DNA of 8,007 nt from JBEIUL01 sp044356865 (GCA_044356865.1 JBIKVN010000146.1:1-8007), one strand, 5' to 3'; positions 1-7,034 are shown, numbered from the stretch's first letter. Translations and numbers: made by a program. The notes: generated from the letters alone by a model not told the origin.

Positions 1-361
1 GATGCCGGGGGTCGACTCGCTGTCGCCGGTGGCGGACAGCTACGCGCGGGTCTCGTTCAAGGCGCTGGTGGTGCCGTTCGCGGCGTTGAAGCGCCTGGCG
101 GACGTCACGGGCGACAAGCGCTTCGTGGCGGGCAACGCCTGGAACCTGCTGGCGGAATCGATCGGCGGGAGCGGCCATTCGCTGATCAACGGTCAGCTGC
201 AAGGAGCCGCCCCGAACTCCGAACGGATCGGCAACCAGATCTGGAGCTCGTGGAAGCACGCGAGCCTCAATCCCGGGTCCCTTGCGATCGTCCGGGGATG
301 GCTCGGCGGAACCGCTTCGACCGGCTTCGGCGCGATCGACCGGTCGCGTATCCCGGGTACC
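1..361 (+). repeat. Copy 1 of a duplicated coding segment shared by the two tandem secreted-protein genes
   Basis: This segment aligns without a large gap to 4040-4402. By eye, 45 of the first 60 encoded residues are identical (MPGVD.LSPVADSYARVSF, AALKRLADVTG, GNAW.LLAE.IGG). Similarity continues through QIWSS and GFG.IDRSR.PGT. The DNA is also close over the first 50 bases. It marks the two genes as tandem paralogs; the copy begins outside the window. Confidence 0.85.
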
Positions 362-2128
362 GTCGGAGGCGATGCCGTGGCGGTGTCCGTCACTCCGTGC
401 GATTCGGCGGAACCGGTCGTCGATGGACTCCAGGCCATCGAGACCTCGCTCGGCGAGGATCTCGCCATGACCGCGTCCAGCATCATCCACTCGGTCGGCT
501 GGTACTCCTACTCCACGCCGACGGCGGGAACGGTCGTCATCGACACCCGGGAGGGCTCGAGTTTCGACACCCGGCTCGCCGTCGTCTCGGACTGCGACGG
601 GTCGCTGCTGTATGGCTTCAACGACAACGCCACCTCGTCCGAGACCTGGTCGCGGGTGACGTTCAACGCCGAGGCGAATGTGACCTATCTGGTGGCGGTG
701 GGCGGTTCCTCGCCGGACCTCCACGGCACCGTGATGCTCTCGATCGTCGGCCCCGGCTCCTCGGGCAGTTCGGGTGACGACGACGACGAAGGGGACGACG
801 GCGACGAAGGGGACGACGACGACGAAGGGGACGACGACGACGAAGGGGACGACGGCGACGAAGGGGACGACGACGACGATGACAGCGACGGCTGGGACGG
901 AGGCGACCACTTCCGAGAGGACGACGGCGCCGGCTACTCCGCCTGCGAGGTCGCCACGAACCTCGGCGAAGGGGCGCATCCCGTCGCGATCGTCGCGGCG
1001 GAAGAGTTTCACCTGATGGGTGCCTGCGCGGGACCGCAGGGCGGCTTCAACCAGATCCGGAACGCCGCGACGTATCGGTTCGTTCCGATCGAAGGCGGCG
1101 TCTACATCGCCTCGACCTGCGGAGGCACCTGGCTGGACACCCGGCTGGCGGTGTTCGCCGACTGCGATGCCGGCGACATCATCGCCTGCAGCGACAATGC
1201 CCCGGGTTGCGACGGGGCTTCGGCGGCGACCTTCGAGGCGGCCGCGGGCCGTGAGTACCTCATCGTGCTCGGCACCAAGCACGAGGACGACACGGGAGCC
1301 GCGCTCCTGACCCTCGAGCGGATCGCGGGCGAGGCCGCTGCCCGCCGCACGCTCATGGCGGTCGGCGTGTCGTCGCTTCCCGGCGCGAACGGCTCCGTGA
1401 CCGGGATCAAGACGCATGACATCGTTCTCCGCGACGAGACGGTCGGTGCGTGGTCGATGCATTTCGACGGATCCGATGTCGGTCTCGGGAACTTCGGGAT
1501 CGACGCGCTCGCGATCCACCCCGACGGTTCGCTGGTGATGTCGTTCGACAAGGACGCCTCGATTCCCGGCCTCATCGGCGGTCCTTCGGGCAACTCGGTG
1601 AACCGGTGCGATCTCGTCAAGTTCGTGCCCTCCTCGCTGGGTTGGAACACATCGGGGCAGTGGCAGTTCTGGTTCGACGGTTCGGATGTCGGCGTCGACA
1701 ACGCCCAGGAGGACATCGATGCCCTCGAGATCCTTGCCGACGGAAGCCTGTTGATCTCGGTGAAGACCAAGCTCACGGCCGGTCCGCTCGCGAACGTGCC
1801 GTCCTCGAGCGTCGCCCGTTTCGTCCCGACTTCGCTGGGACAGGTCACCGCCGGTTCCTGGTCGCTGTATGTCGACGGCCCCGACGTCGGTCTCTCGACG
1901 GGGTCCGAGAACATTGACGCGATCTCGGCCGGTCCGGGCGGGCGCCTCTCATTCTCGACGACCGGGACCTTCTCGGTGCCGAGCGCGAGCGGGGGCGGAG
2001 CCGATGTGCTCGACTTCTTCCCGGTCTCGCTCGGGGCGTTCACCTCCGGCAACTTCACGGTGCATTCCACCGGCGCCGGCCAGGGAATCCCGAACGGAAA
2101 ACTGAACGCCCTCGCCGAACTGCCCTGA
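1..2128 (+). CDS. Large secreted multidomain protein, C-terminal 708 residues (5' end outside window)
   Basis: The reading frame is open from the left edge to the TGA at 2126-2128. The first visible Met (position 2) is internal, because the downstream paralog (2331-4847) carries the same Met at its residue 571. Visible layout, numbered from that Met: residues 1-120 are the end of the core domain shared with the paralog. Residues about 133-258 form a PPC-like beta domain (GWYSYSTP, FDTRLAVVSDC, NDNA). Residues 259-294 are an acidic Asp/Glu/Gly repeat linker. Residues about 312-440 form a second, Cys-richer PPC-like domain (WLDTRLAVFADC, CSDNAPGC). Residues 473-708 are four repeats containing DGSDVGL and IDAL..PDGSL-type motifs. 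PPC-like domains are typical of exported proteins, and the paralog has a signal peptide, so an extracellular or envelope location is inferred. Function is unknown; adhesion or polysaccharide binding are guesses. The coding frame is secure, the domain names moderately so. Confidence 0.85.
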   Translation, partial: MPGVDSLSPVADSYARVSFKALVVPFAALKRLADVTGDKRFVAGNAWNLLAESIGGSGHSLINGQLQGAAPNSERIGNQIWSSWKHASLNPGSLAIVRGWLGGTASTGFGAIDRSRIPGTVGGDAVAVSVTPCDSAEPVVDGLQAIETSLGEDLAMTASSIIHSVGWYSYSTPTAGTVVIDTREGSSFDTRLAVVSDCDGSLLYGFNDNATSSETWSRVTFNAEANVTYLVAVGGSSPDLHGTVMLSIVGPGSSGSSGDDDDEGDDGDEGDDDDEGDDDDEGDDGDEGDDDDDDSDGWDGGDHFREDDGAGYSACEVATNLGEGAHPVAIVAAEEFHLMGACAGPQGGFNQIRNAATYRFVPIEGGVYIASTCGGTWLDTRLAVFADCDAGDIIACSDNAPGCDGASAATFEAAAGREYLIVLGTKHEDDTGAALLTLERIAGEAAARRTLMAVGVSSLPGANGSVTGIKTHDIVLRDETVGAWSMHFDGSDVGLGNFGIDALAIHPDGSLVMSFDKDASIPGLIGGPSGNSVNRCDLVKFVPSSLGWNTSGQWQFWFDGSDVGVDNAQEDIDALEILADGSLLISVKTKLTAGPLANVPSSSVARFVPTSLGQVTAGSWSLYVDGPDVGLSTGSENIDAISAGPGGRLSFSTTGTFSVPSASGGGADVLDFFPVSLGAFTSGNFTVHSTGAGQGIPNGKLNALAELP
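776..883 (+). repeat. 18-bp in-frame acidic repeat (DD[D/G]DEG), arranged as two 54-bp super-units
   Basis: Six consecutive 18-bp units begin at 776, 794, 812, 830, 848 and 866. Type A encodes DDDDEG and type B encodes DDGDEG. The order is A-B-A then A-B-A', where A' has decayed to DDDDDD. The pattern reads as a 54-bp triplet (776-829) duplicated to 830-883. It lies between the two PPC-like domains, continues into SDGWDGG, and probably forms a flexible, strongly acidic, possibly calcium-binding spacer. Copy number is likely to vary by slippage. Confidence 0.9.
1418..2125 (+). repeat. Four tandem ~65-residue protein repeats at the C-terminus of the first secreted protein
   Basis: Repeat boundaries are about 1418-1609 (64 aa), 1610-1810 (67 aa), 1811-2002 (64 aa) and 2003-2125 (41 aa, cut short by the stop). 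A full unit reads roughly as F.P.SLG, a Trp-containing strand (SWSLYVDG or QWQFWFDG), DGSDVGL, ID(A)L, then a PDGSL..S strand and a Ser/Pro/Gly-rich end. The Asp-Gly turn followed by a hydrophobic strand resembles beta-propeller-like blades. I cannot assign a named family. The last copy has lost DGSDVGL (HSTGAGQG instead). Confidence 0.8.
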
Positions 2129-2148
2129 GCGGCACCGCGATCGCACCC

Positions 2149-2196
2149 GATCCCGGGCGGAGGAGCGGGACTCGTCCCGCTTCACCTCCCGGGATC
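2149..2196 (+). terminator. Long hairpin after the first secreted-protein gene, probable terminator
   Basis: The hairpin starts 20 nt after the stop codon. GATCCCGGG (2149-2157) pairs perfectly with CCCGGGATC (2188-2196). The inner stem GCGGGA/TCCCGC (2165-2170/2175-2180) closes a CTCG loop. Counting intermediate pairs, about 20 of 22 positions pair. No T-tract follows directly; the nearest is TTTT at 2213-2216. It may act as a GC-type terminator or as an mRNA 3'-end stabiliser separating the two paralogs. Confidence 0.6.
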
Positions 2197-2261
2197 GTCG
2201 CGCGCCGGGAGGTTTTCGCCGCCGGACAGGCGGGTACCGGGCGGATCGGCGACGTTTCCCC

Positions 2262-2289
2262 TTGCCGGTGCTCGGCGGGTTCGCATACC
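2262..2289 (+). promoter_or_regulatory. Weak candidate sigma70-type promoter for the second secreted-protein gene
   Basis: TTGCCG (2262-2267) resembles a -35 box and CATACC (2284-2289) is a poor -10 match at 16-bp spacing. It sits in the 202-bp gap downstream of the hairpin and about 40 bp before the ATG. A Shine-Dalgarno-like AAGGGAG lies at 2321-2327. The gap otherwise holds nothing I recognise. The match is weak and could be chance. Confidence 0.25.
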
Positions 2290-2330
2290 TTTGACCCTCC
2301 GTCCCATTTCGGGAGGGATCAAGGGAGTCC

Positions 2331-4847
2331 ATGCCGAGGCCCCAATCTACATCCCGTCCGCCCGAGGCCAGCCGGTTCCGTCCGATGTTCCTGTCGGTGG
2401 CGGTGTTCCTCGGTGTCCTCGCGGTGCGGATCGATGCCGCCGAGACGGTGACGGTCGGCTATTCGGCGGGCGAGCCGGGCACCCGCTTCCACAGCACCTT
2501 CTCGTGGACGGTCACCGAGGTCCTCGAGCACGGCACGTTCGCGGACGGTTCCCCGTGGGTCCGCGTGGCGGCGGGTTCGCAACTGGTCGGGGTGTCGCCG
2601 CAGAGCGAGTACCGCACGACATCGTCGGGCTTCACGGTGGCGGTGAACGGCTCGGCGAAGAACCCGCGGATGCAGATCTACGTGGATCCGCAGACGCTCT
2701 CGATCGTGACGGTCGGGAAGCAGCTGTTCGATTCGCGGCGGATCTTCCTGGCGCCGCCATCGAACCAGGCGGCGGTGGACGCGACTTTCGACTTCGCGGC
2801 GAACATCGGGATGCCGGACCCGGCGACGGGCCAGATCGCGCCGGTGCCGCTGGGGCCGGGCGACGTGGTGGTGACGGCGCGTTCCCGTTGGGTGGAAGAC
2901 GGTCCGTTCACCTGGACGGAGGGCGGCTCGCTGCCGAACGGCGATTTCGGGCGTCGTACGGCGATCGATCGTTTCGGGGTGCTGACGGTGCTGGAGACGG
3001 CGCCGACGGTCCCGAGTTTCCGTCCGCCGCTGCAGTGGCGTCCGGGGTTCGAGTCGACGCGTCCGGCGCCGATCCCGGTGTCGTCGGTGATCGGGGACGA
3101 GACCGCGCTCTTGCATTGGGGCGGGGTGGACCACACGGGCGTGGAGCTGCTGCTGAAGAGCCCGACCTTCCATGACGGGAGCGGGATCCTGTACCAGAGT
3201 TCGCAGGCGCAGTACGCGCTGAGCGAGGATCCCTCGCGGCAGGGCACGATCGTGTACGGGGCCAACCAGGCGAAGGTGGTGATGGAGGCCGTGCTGTTCG
3301 CGGCGACGGACGCGAGCCTGGCGTCGTCGGTGCGGGTGCCGGTGCGGAACCGGCTGATCCAGTACGGGATCGACAGCTACGGGGTGGCGATGTCGCTGGG
3401 GAACACGAAAGCGGGTGCGGGCCAGCGTGCAGCGGAGCTGAAGCCGTGGATCCTGCTGGCGGGCTGGTGGCTGGACCGGGCGGAGATGCGAGACGTGTTC
3501 GGGTCGATCCGCGGGATGTACGCGGGTACGCCGGTGTCGGACCTGTCGGACGGCGACTTGGGCCGGATGCTGTTCCACGAGGACTTCGTGGCGGTGCAGG
3601 TGCGTGGCGGGATCGGACTCGGGTCGCCGTACCACCAGGTGTGGGGCCCCGGCCAGGCCTACCGCGTCACCGGCTCGTCGACGGCGATGTCCGTCGGCCT
3701 CCTCGATGCCGGAACGCTCTCCGGCCAGTTCGGCCGGATGGAGATCGACGGGGCGGTCCGGCATCCGGGGCTGCATGCCCGGCATCCGTACAAGTATTAC
3801 GGCTGTTCGCTCGTCATCGAGGGTGGCGCCGGGGCCGGCGACACCGTCTACCGGGTGATCGAGGTGGGCGAGTCCAAGGGCAGCATCGGTGAGTACGTGA
3901 TCGTCGATCGTCCGTGGCAGGCCGGCGGTCCGGACGAGACCTCGACGGTGCGGATGTTCCCGTTCCGGAACGGCGATTTCGTTCCCGGGCTCACCACGGA
4001 CCTGGGCCGCTGGTACTTCTCGACGAAGGGCCAGATGTCGATGCCGGGGGTCGACTGCCTGTCGCCGGTGGCCGACAGCTATGCCCGGGTGTCGTTCCGG
4101 GCGGTGGTCGCTCCGTACGCGGCGCTCAAGCGGCTCGCGGACGTGACCGGCAGCGGCGACTGGCTCCGCGGGAATGCCTGGCACCTGCTGGCCGAGGCGA
4201 TCGGCGGGACGGGAAACTCGCCGGGAGACGGGATGCGGTACGGGGCGGCTCCGGATTCCGAGCGGATCTACAGCCAGATCTGGAGCTCGAGGCGGCACTC
4301 CAGCCTCCGGCCGGGGGAACTGGCGATCGTGAAGGACTGGATCGGCGACGACGGCACTCCGTCGGGGTTCGGCTACATCGACCGCAGTCGCCTGCCCGGA
4401 ACCACCATCCAGCCGCTGCGGCCCGGCTTGCCCGACTGCCTGGACGCTCCGCTCATTTCCGAAGGATTCTCGGCGGTCCGCACCGCGGCCGGCCTTGATG
4501 TCGAGATCCCGTGGGTCGGCACGGTGCACGCGGCGGGCTGGTTCAGCTTCCGCGCCCCGTCTTCGGGGATCGCGCAACTGCGGGTACGGTCCAAGGAAGG
4601 ACTGCTCATCCTCGCGGCCGCCGTCGAGGATTGCGAGGCGGAGTCGGTGCTCGACCTCGGCTGGCCGGCCCGGCATCCCGAGGGCGGCACCTCTTCTGAG
4701 GTCCTGCTCGACCTCGAGGTGAACCGGACCTACTACCTCATCGTCGGCGGCCTCACGCCGTTCGACCACGGCAAGCTCGGCATCGAGCTGAGTTTCCCTG
4801 CCTTGCCGGACGGCAGCGAGGAAGATCCCGGCGAGGGCGGCGACTGA
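2331..4847 (+). CDS. Large secreted protein with toroid-like core and one degenerate PPC-like domain; tandem paralog
   Basis: ATG at 2331 is preceded by AAGGGAG at 2321-2327. The 838-residue product starts with a signal peptide: arginines at 15 and 17, hydrophobic core 19-32 (MFLSVAVFLGVLAV), likely cleavage near Ala36/Ala37. Residues 38-330 are mainly beta-type sequence I do not recognise. Residues 341-395 (RLIQYGIDSYGV, ELKPWILLAGWWL) resemble helices of alpha/alpha-toroid proteins related to hydrolases or lyases acting on carbohydrates; this comparison is from memory. Residues 571-690 are the segment shared with the upstream gene. Residues about 700-825 form a PPC-like domain lacking the usual FDT and ND turn residues. 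The protein ends in the acidic tail GSEEDPGEGGD. No catalytic residues can be named and function is unknown. Codon choice changes sharply near 3655. It converges on the minus-strand gene ending at 4888. Confidence 0.9.
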   Translation: MPRPQSTSRPPEASRFRPMFLSVAVFLGVLAVRIDAAETVTVGYSAGEPGTRFHSTFSWTVTEVLEHGTFADGSPWVRVAAGSQLVGVSPQSEYRTTSSGFTVAVNGSAKNPRMQIYVDPQTLSIVTVGKQLFDSRRIFLAPPSNQAAVDATFDFAANIGMPDPATGQIAPVPLGPGDVVVTARSRWVEDGPFTWTEGGSLPNGDFGRRTAIDRFGVLTVLETAPTVPSFRPPLQWRPGFESTRPAPIPVSSVIGDETALLHWGGVDHTGVELLLKSPTFHDGSGILYQSSQAQYALSEDPSRQGTIVYGANQAKVVMEAVLFAATDASLASSVRVPVRNRLIQYGIDSYGVAMSLGNTKAGAGQRAAELKPWILLAGWWLDRAEMRDVFGSIRGMYAGTPVSDLSDGDLGRMLFHEDFVAVQVRGGIGLGSPYHQVWGPGQAYRVTGSSTAMSVGLLDAGTLSGQFGRMEIDGAVRHPGLHARHPYKYYGCSLVIEGGAGAGDTVYRVIEVGESKGSIGEYVIVDRPWQAGGPDETSTVRMFPFRNGDFVPGLTTDLGRWYFSTKGQMSMPGVDCLSPVADSYARVSFRAVVAPYAALKRLADVTGSGDWLRGNAWHLLAEAIGGTGNSPGDGMRYGAAPDSERIYSQIWSSRRHSSLRPGELAIVKDWIGDDGTPSGFGYIDRSRLPGTTIQPLRPGLPDCLDAPLISEGFSAVRTAAGLDVEIPWVGTVHAAGWFSFRAPSSGIAQLRVRSKEGLLILAAAVEDCEAESVLDLGWPARHPEGGTSSEVLLDLEVNRTYYLIVGGLTPFDHGKLGIELSFPALPDGSEEDPGEGGD
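4040..4402 (+). repeat. Copy 2 of the duplicated coding segment shared by the two tandem secreted-protein genes
   Basis: This is the counterpart of 1-361, encoding residues 571-690 of the second protein. The best-conserved stretches are the opening MPGVD and SPVADSYARVSF and the helical AALKRLADVTG...GNAW.LLAE run. Divergence concentrates in the Gly/Asn-rich loop that follows (GGTGNSPGDGMRYG versus GGSGHSLINGQLQG). Confidence 0.85.
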
Positions 4848-4848
4848 A

Positions 4849-4863
4849 CGCCCGGAAGGGGCG
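4849..4863. terminator. Small GC hairpin between convergent genes
   Basis: CGCCC (4849-4853), GGAAG loop, GGGCG (4859-4863): a perfect 5-bp stem directly after the stop of the second secreted-protein gene, in a 40-bp gap between convergent genes. There is no T-tract on either strand. It may be a weak bidirectional terminator or simply chance in GC-rich DNA. Confidence 0.3.
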
Positions 4864-4887
4864 CGGACGGAACGCCGCCCGGTTCGC

Positions 4888-6330
4888 TCAGAGGACGATC
4901 GAGTCGCCGCGGCGGATTCGTTCCGGCAGCGTCACGCCCGCGAGGTCGCGCGGCTCGAGCGCCGTGAGCGGCGAGATCTCGAGGTCGGCGTCGACATGCC
5001 CGTCCGGCCGCCGGGGCACCTCGACGCCGGCCGCCGCGAGCCATGCCCCGGCCCGGTCGCTCTGCAGGCGGTGGCTGCTCGCGGCCGAGTCCTCGCCGGC
5101 GGCGTTCTTGATCGGGGCGAACTCCTCGGTGCGGGCGGTCTCGACCACGAGCGACGCGCGGGCGAAGGCGAGGGCGTCAAAGACGAAGGTCTCGAACTTG
5201 ATCGCGTTCGGCTCGGCCGGTTCGATGCGGCGACCGGTCGCGGGATCGAGGTGCGGGACCTTCTTGAGAGCGCGATGGAACGGGAGGCCGGCGCCCTCGG
5301 CGGTGATCCGCTCGAGGAACGAGCGGGCGATGAGGTGGATCGCGATCGAGCCGCCGCGGAATCGCAGGCGGCCATCGGGATCGCGGGCCTCGGCGAGCGA
5401 TTTGGGCAGGTCGCTGTACTCGACGACCGCGGTGCGGCCGTCGACGCGGGCGAAGACGCCGACTTTCTCGCCGGCGTCGCGCTTCATGACCGCCTTGCTC
5501 GACATCTCGCCGCTCGACCCGGGGTGCGCCGCGTGCAGGCCGAGGAAGATCGGATCGAGGATCCGCACGAGCGGGTTGTCGACCTGGAAGTAGGCCAGCT
5601 GCTCGATGCCGCGGGCGGCCATGTCCTCGAGGGCGCCGCTGCGCCGCAGGCCGCGGAGGGCGCCGCCGTGGCCGTCGGGATTGACCGCGAGGACGCCGCG
5701 ATCCTCGAGCAGCAGCTTCCCGTCGAGCGAAAGCGAGGGCATCGTGCCTTGCGGGAACAGGAAGGTGTCCCGCTCCTCGCGGCCGAACCAGTTGTTGTCG
5801 CGAAAGAAGCCGCGGGTCTCGGCGTCGTTCAGCGGGCTGGTCATGATGTACCAGGGCACCGTGACGCCGAAGCGGCGCTCGACCGCGGCGATCTGCTCGG
5901 CGAAGGTGCGGAAGAGCGGCTTGCCGGTGACGACGGTCGCGGGGAACGTGCCCTTCGGGCCCCGCCAGCCGAGCCGCGTGCCCTGGCCGCCCGCGACGGT
6001 GAACGCGGCGACACGGCCGGCGCGGAGGAGGTCCTCGCCGACGGCCCGGAGCGAAGCGCGTTCCGGGGCATCGAGCGCGATGTACGGAGCGGGCTCGATG
6101 CGGGCGGGATCGGCGTGGGAGTCGGCTCCGACCTCGCGGTGCAGCCGGGCAAGGGCGTCGAGGTCGAGCTCCTCGAGCTGCCCGAGGAACGCGGCGAGCT
6201 CCGCAGGGGAAAGCCCTTCGACGCCGGCCAGCACGTGATCTTGCCCGGCCGCGGCCAGCCGCCCGCGCTGCCGGGCGAGACGGGGGGCGAGGTCGGTGGC
6301 GATGGATCCGCCGTTGGATGCGGTGGTCAT
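4888..6330 (-). CDS. UDP-sugar pyrophosphorylase, eukaryotic UAP1/UDPGP-type (probable UDP-N-acetylglucosamine or UDP-glucose pyrophosphorylase)
   Basis: The 480-residue product fits the UDPGP nucleotidyltransferase family, which makes UDP-sugars from UTP and a sugar 1-phosphate in the cytoplasm. The nucleotide-binding signature AGGQGTRLG..GPKG is at residues 113-127. WYIMTS is at 160-165, FPQG at 192-195, PDGHGG at 218-223, the VDN metal-site motif at 250-252, GVFARVDG..VVEYSDL at 291-308, NAIKFETFVFD at 375-385, and FAPIKNA with the conserved lysine (K408) at 404-410. These match human UAP1 better than bacterial GlmU or GalU, so UDP-GlcNAc is the favoured product, though family members vary in sugar choice. 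The product should feed peptidoglycan, LPS or polysaccharide synthesis. The ATG lies 10 bp after the phoU stop, so co-transcription with phoU is likely. No strong Shine-Dalgarno sequence is visible. Family assignment is strong; exact substrate is open. Confidence 0.9.
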   Translation of the reverse strand: MTTASNGGSIATDLAPRLARQRGRLAAAGQDHVLAGVEGLSPAELAAFLGQLEELDLDALARLHREVGADSHADPARIEPAPYIALDAPERASLRAVGEDLLRAGRVAAFTVAGGQGTRLGWRGPKGTFPATVVTGKPLFRTFAEQIAAVERRFGVTVPWYIMTSPLNDAETRGFFRDNNWFGREERDTFLFPQGTMPSLSLDGKLLLEDRGVLAVNPDGHGGALRGLRRSGALEDMAARGIEQLAYFQVDNPLVRILDPIFLGLHAAHPGSSGEMSSKAVMKRDAGEKVGVFARVDGRTAVVEYSDLPKSLAEARDPDGRLRFRGGSIAIHLIARSFLERITAEGAGLPFHRALKKVPHLDPATGRRIEPAEPNAIKFETFVFDALAFARASLVVETARTEEFAPIKNAAGEDSAASSHRLQSDRAGAWLAAAGVEVPRRPDGHVDADLEISPLTALEPRDLAGVTLPERIRRGDSIVL

Positions 6331-6340
6331 GCGGAACGGC

Positions 6341-7024
6341 TCAGGCGGGGGTGATCGGTTCCGACCATCCCTCGGGGCGGTGGCGGACGATCCGGCCGCT
6401 CTCGAGGTAGATGACCTGTTCCGACATGTTCGTGCAGTGGTCGGCGATGCGCTCGAGGCCCTTGGTCACCGCGAGCAGGCGGAAGCCGAAGGTGACGGTG
6501 AAGGTGCCCTTCGTGATCCGTTCGGACGCGTCCTGCAGGATCTTCGCCTTGAAGCCGGTCACCGTGTCGTCGAAGAGCAGCACCTGCTGGGCGAGCTTCG
6601 CGTTCCCCTCGGCGACGGCGCGGTTCGTGTCGCGGAGCATGCCGCTCACGCTGTTGGCCATGACGCGGAAGGTATCGGGGATGCGCTCGCCCCCGGGCCG
6701 CTCGCGGAGCACCGCGTCGGCGATGTCGACGGCGCAGTCGGCGATCCGCTCGAGCTCGTTGTTCACCTTCACGATGGTGAGGACCGAGCGGATGTCGTAG
6801 GGATCGGTCACGCCCATCGCGAGCAGCGGGATCGAGGCCCGCTCGATCTCGACGTCGACGCGATCGATCTCGTCGTCGAGGCCGGCGACGGTCGCCGCCT
6901 TCGCCGAGTCGCCGTCGAAGAAACTGTCGACGGCCCGGAGGGTCAGGGCCAGCACCCGGTCGCCCTGCCGGACGAGGTCGGAACGGAGGGCGGAAAGCTT
7001 CTCGTGGAACGGGTTCGGGGCCAT
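6341..7024 (-). CDS. phoU: Phosphate-signalling regulator PhoU
   Basis: The frame stays open upstream to 7774, but the real gene starts at the ATG at 7022-7024. The resulting 227 residues match the usual PhoU length and the start resembles the family (FHEKLSALRSDL). PhoU is two symmetric three-helix bundles, each with an E..AD metal-binding motif. Here these are ELERIADCAVD at about 90-100 and GLERIADHCTN at about 189-199. In characterised bacteria PhoU is a cytoplasmic protein that couples the PstSCAB phosphate transporter to the PhoR kinase and dampens the phosphate-starvation response. No pst, phoR or phoB gene lies in the window; instead phoU is first in a probable two-gene unit with the UDP-sugar pyrophosphorylase. 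A candidate promoter is at 7053-7080. No clear Shine-Dalgarno sequence precedes the ATG; the 12 bases before it are a tandem CCGACC. Confidence 0.93.
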   Translation of the reverse strand: MAPNPFHEKLSALRSDLVRQGDRVLALTLRAVDSFFDGDSAKAATVAGLDDEIDRVDVEIERASIPLLAMGVTDPYDIRSVLTIVKVNNELERIADCAVDIADAVLRERPGGERIPDTFRVMANSVSGMLRDTNRAVAEGNAKLAQQVLLFDDTVTGFKAKILQDASERITKGTFTVTFGFRLLAVTKGLERIADHCTNMSEQVIYLESGRIVRHRPEGWSEPITPA

Positions 7025-7034
7025 GGTCGGGGTC

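Noticed and set aside
776..883. CRISPR-like or regulatory tandem repeat
   Set aside because: The 18-bp units have no spacers, keep the reading frame and encode a coherent acidic linker.
774..1016. A Thr/Lys repeat protein (TTTTKG) in another frame over the acidic repeat
   Set aside because: It is the shifted reading of the 18-bp units inside the first secreted-protein gene and has no ribosome site or independent homology.
2129..2330. A small gene or RNA gene in the 202-bp gap between the paralogs
   Set aside because: Apart from the hairpin, the weak promoter and the ribosome site, I saw no start codon with a credible frame and no tRNA-like fold.
2319..4769. An 816-codon open frame on the minus strand opposite the second secreted-protein gene
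   Set aside because: The product is Arg/His/Pro-rich with no recognisable domain. It mirrors the plus-strand gene, which has a signal peptide, a ribosome site and a paralog. Long antisense frames are expected when third positions are nearly all G or C.
4996..6354. A 452-codon plus-strand frame opposite the UDP-sugar pyrophosphorylase
   Set aside because: Low-complexity Ala/Gly/Arg/Glu product without motifs; the minus strand carries the full UDPGP motif set.
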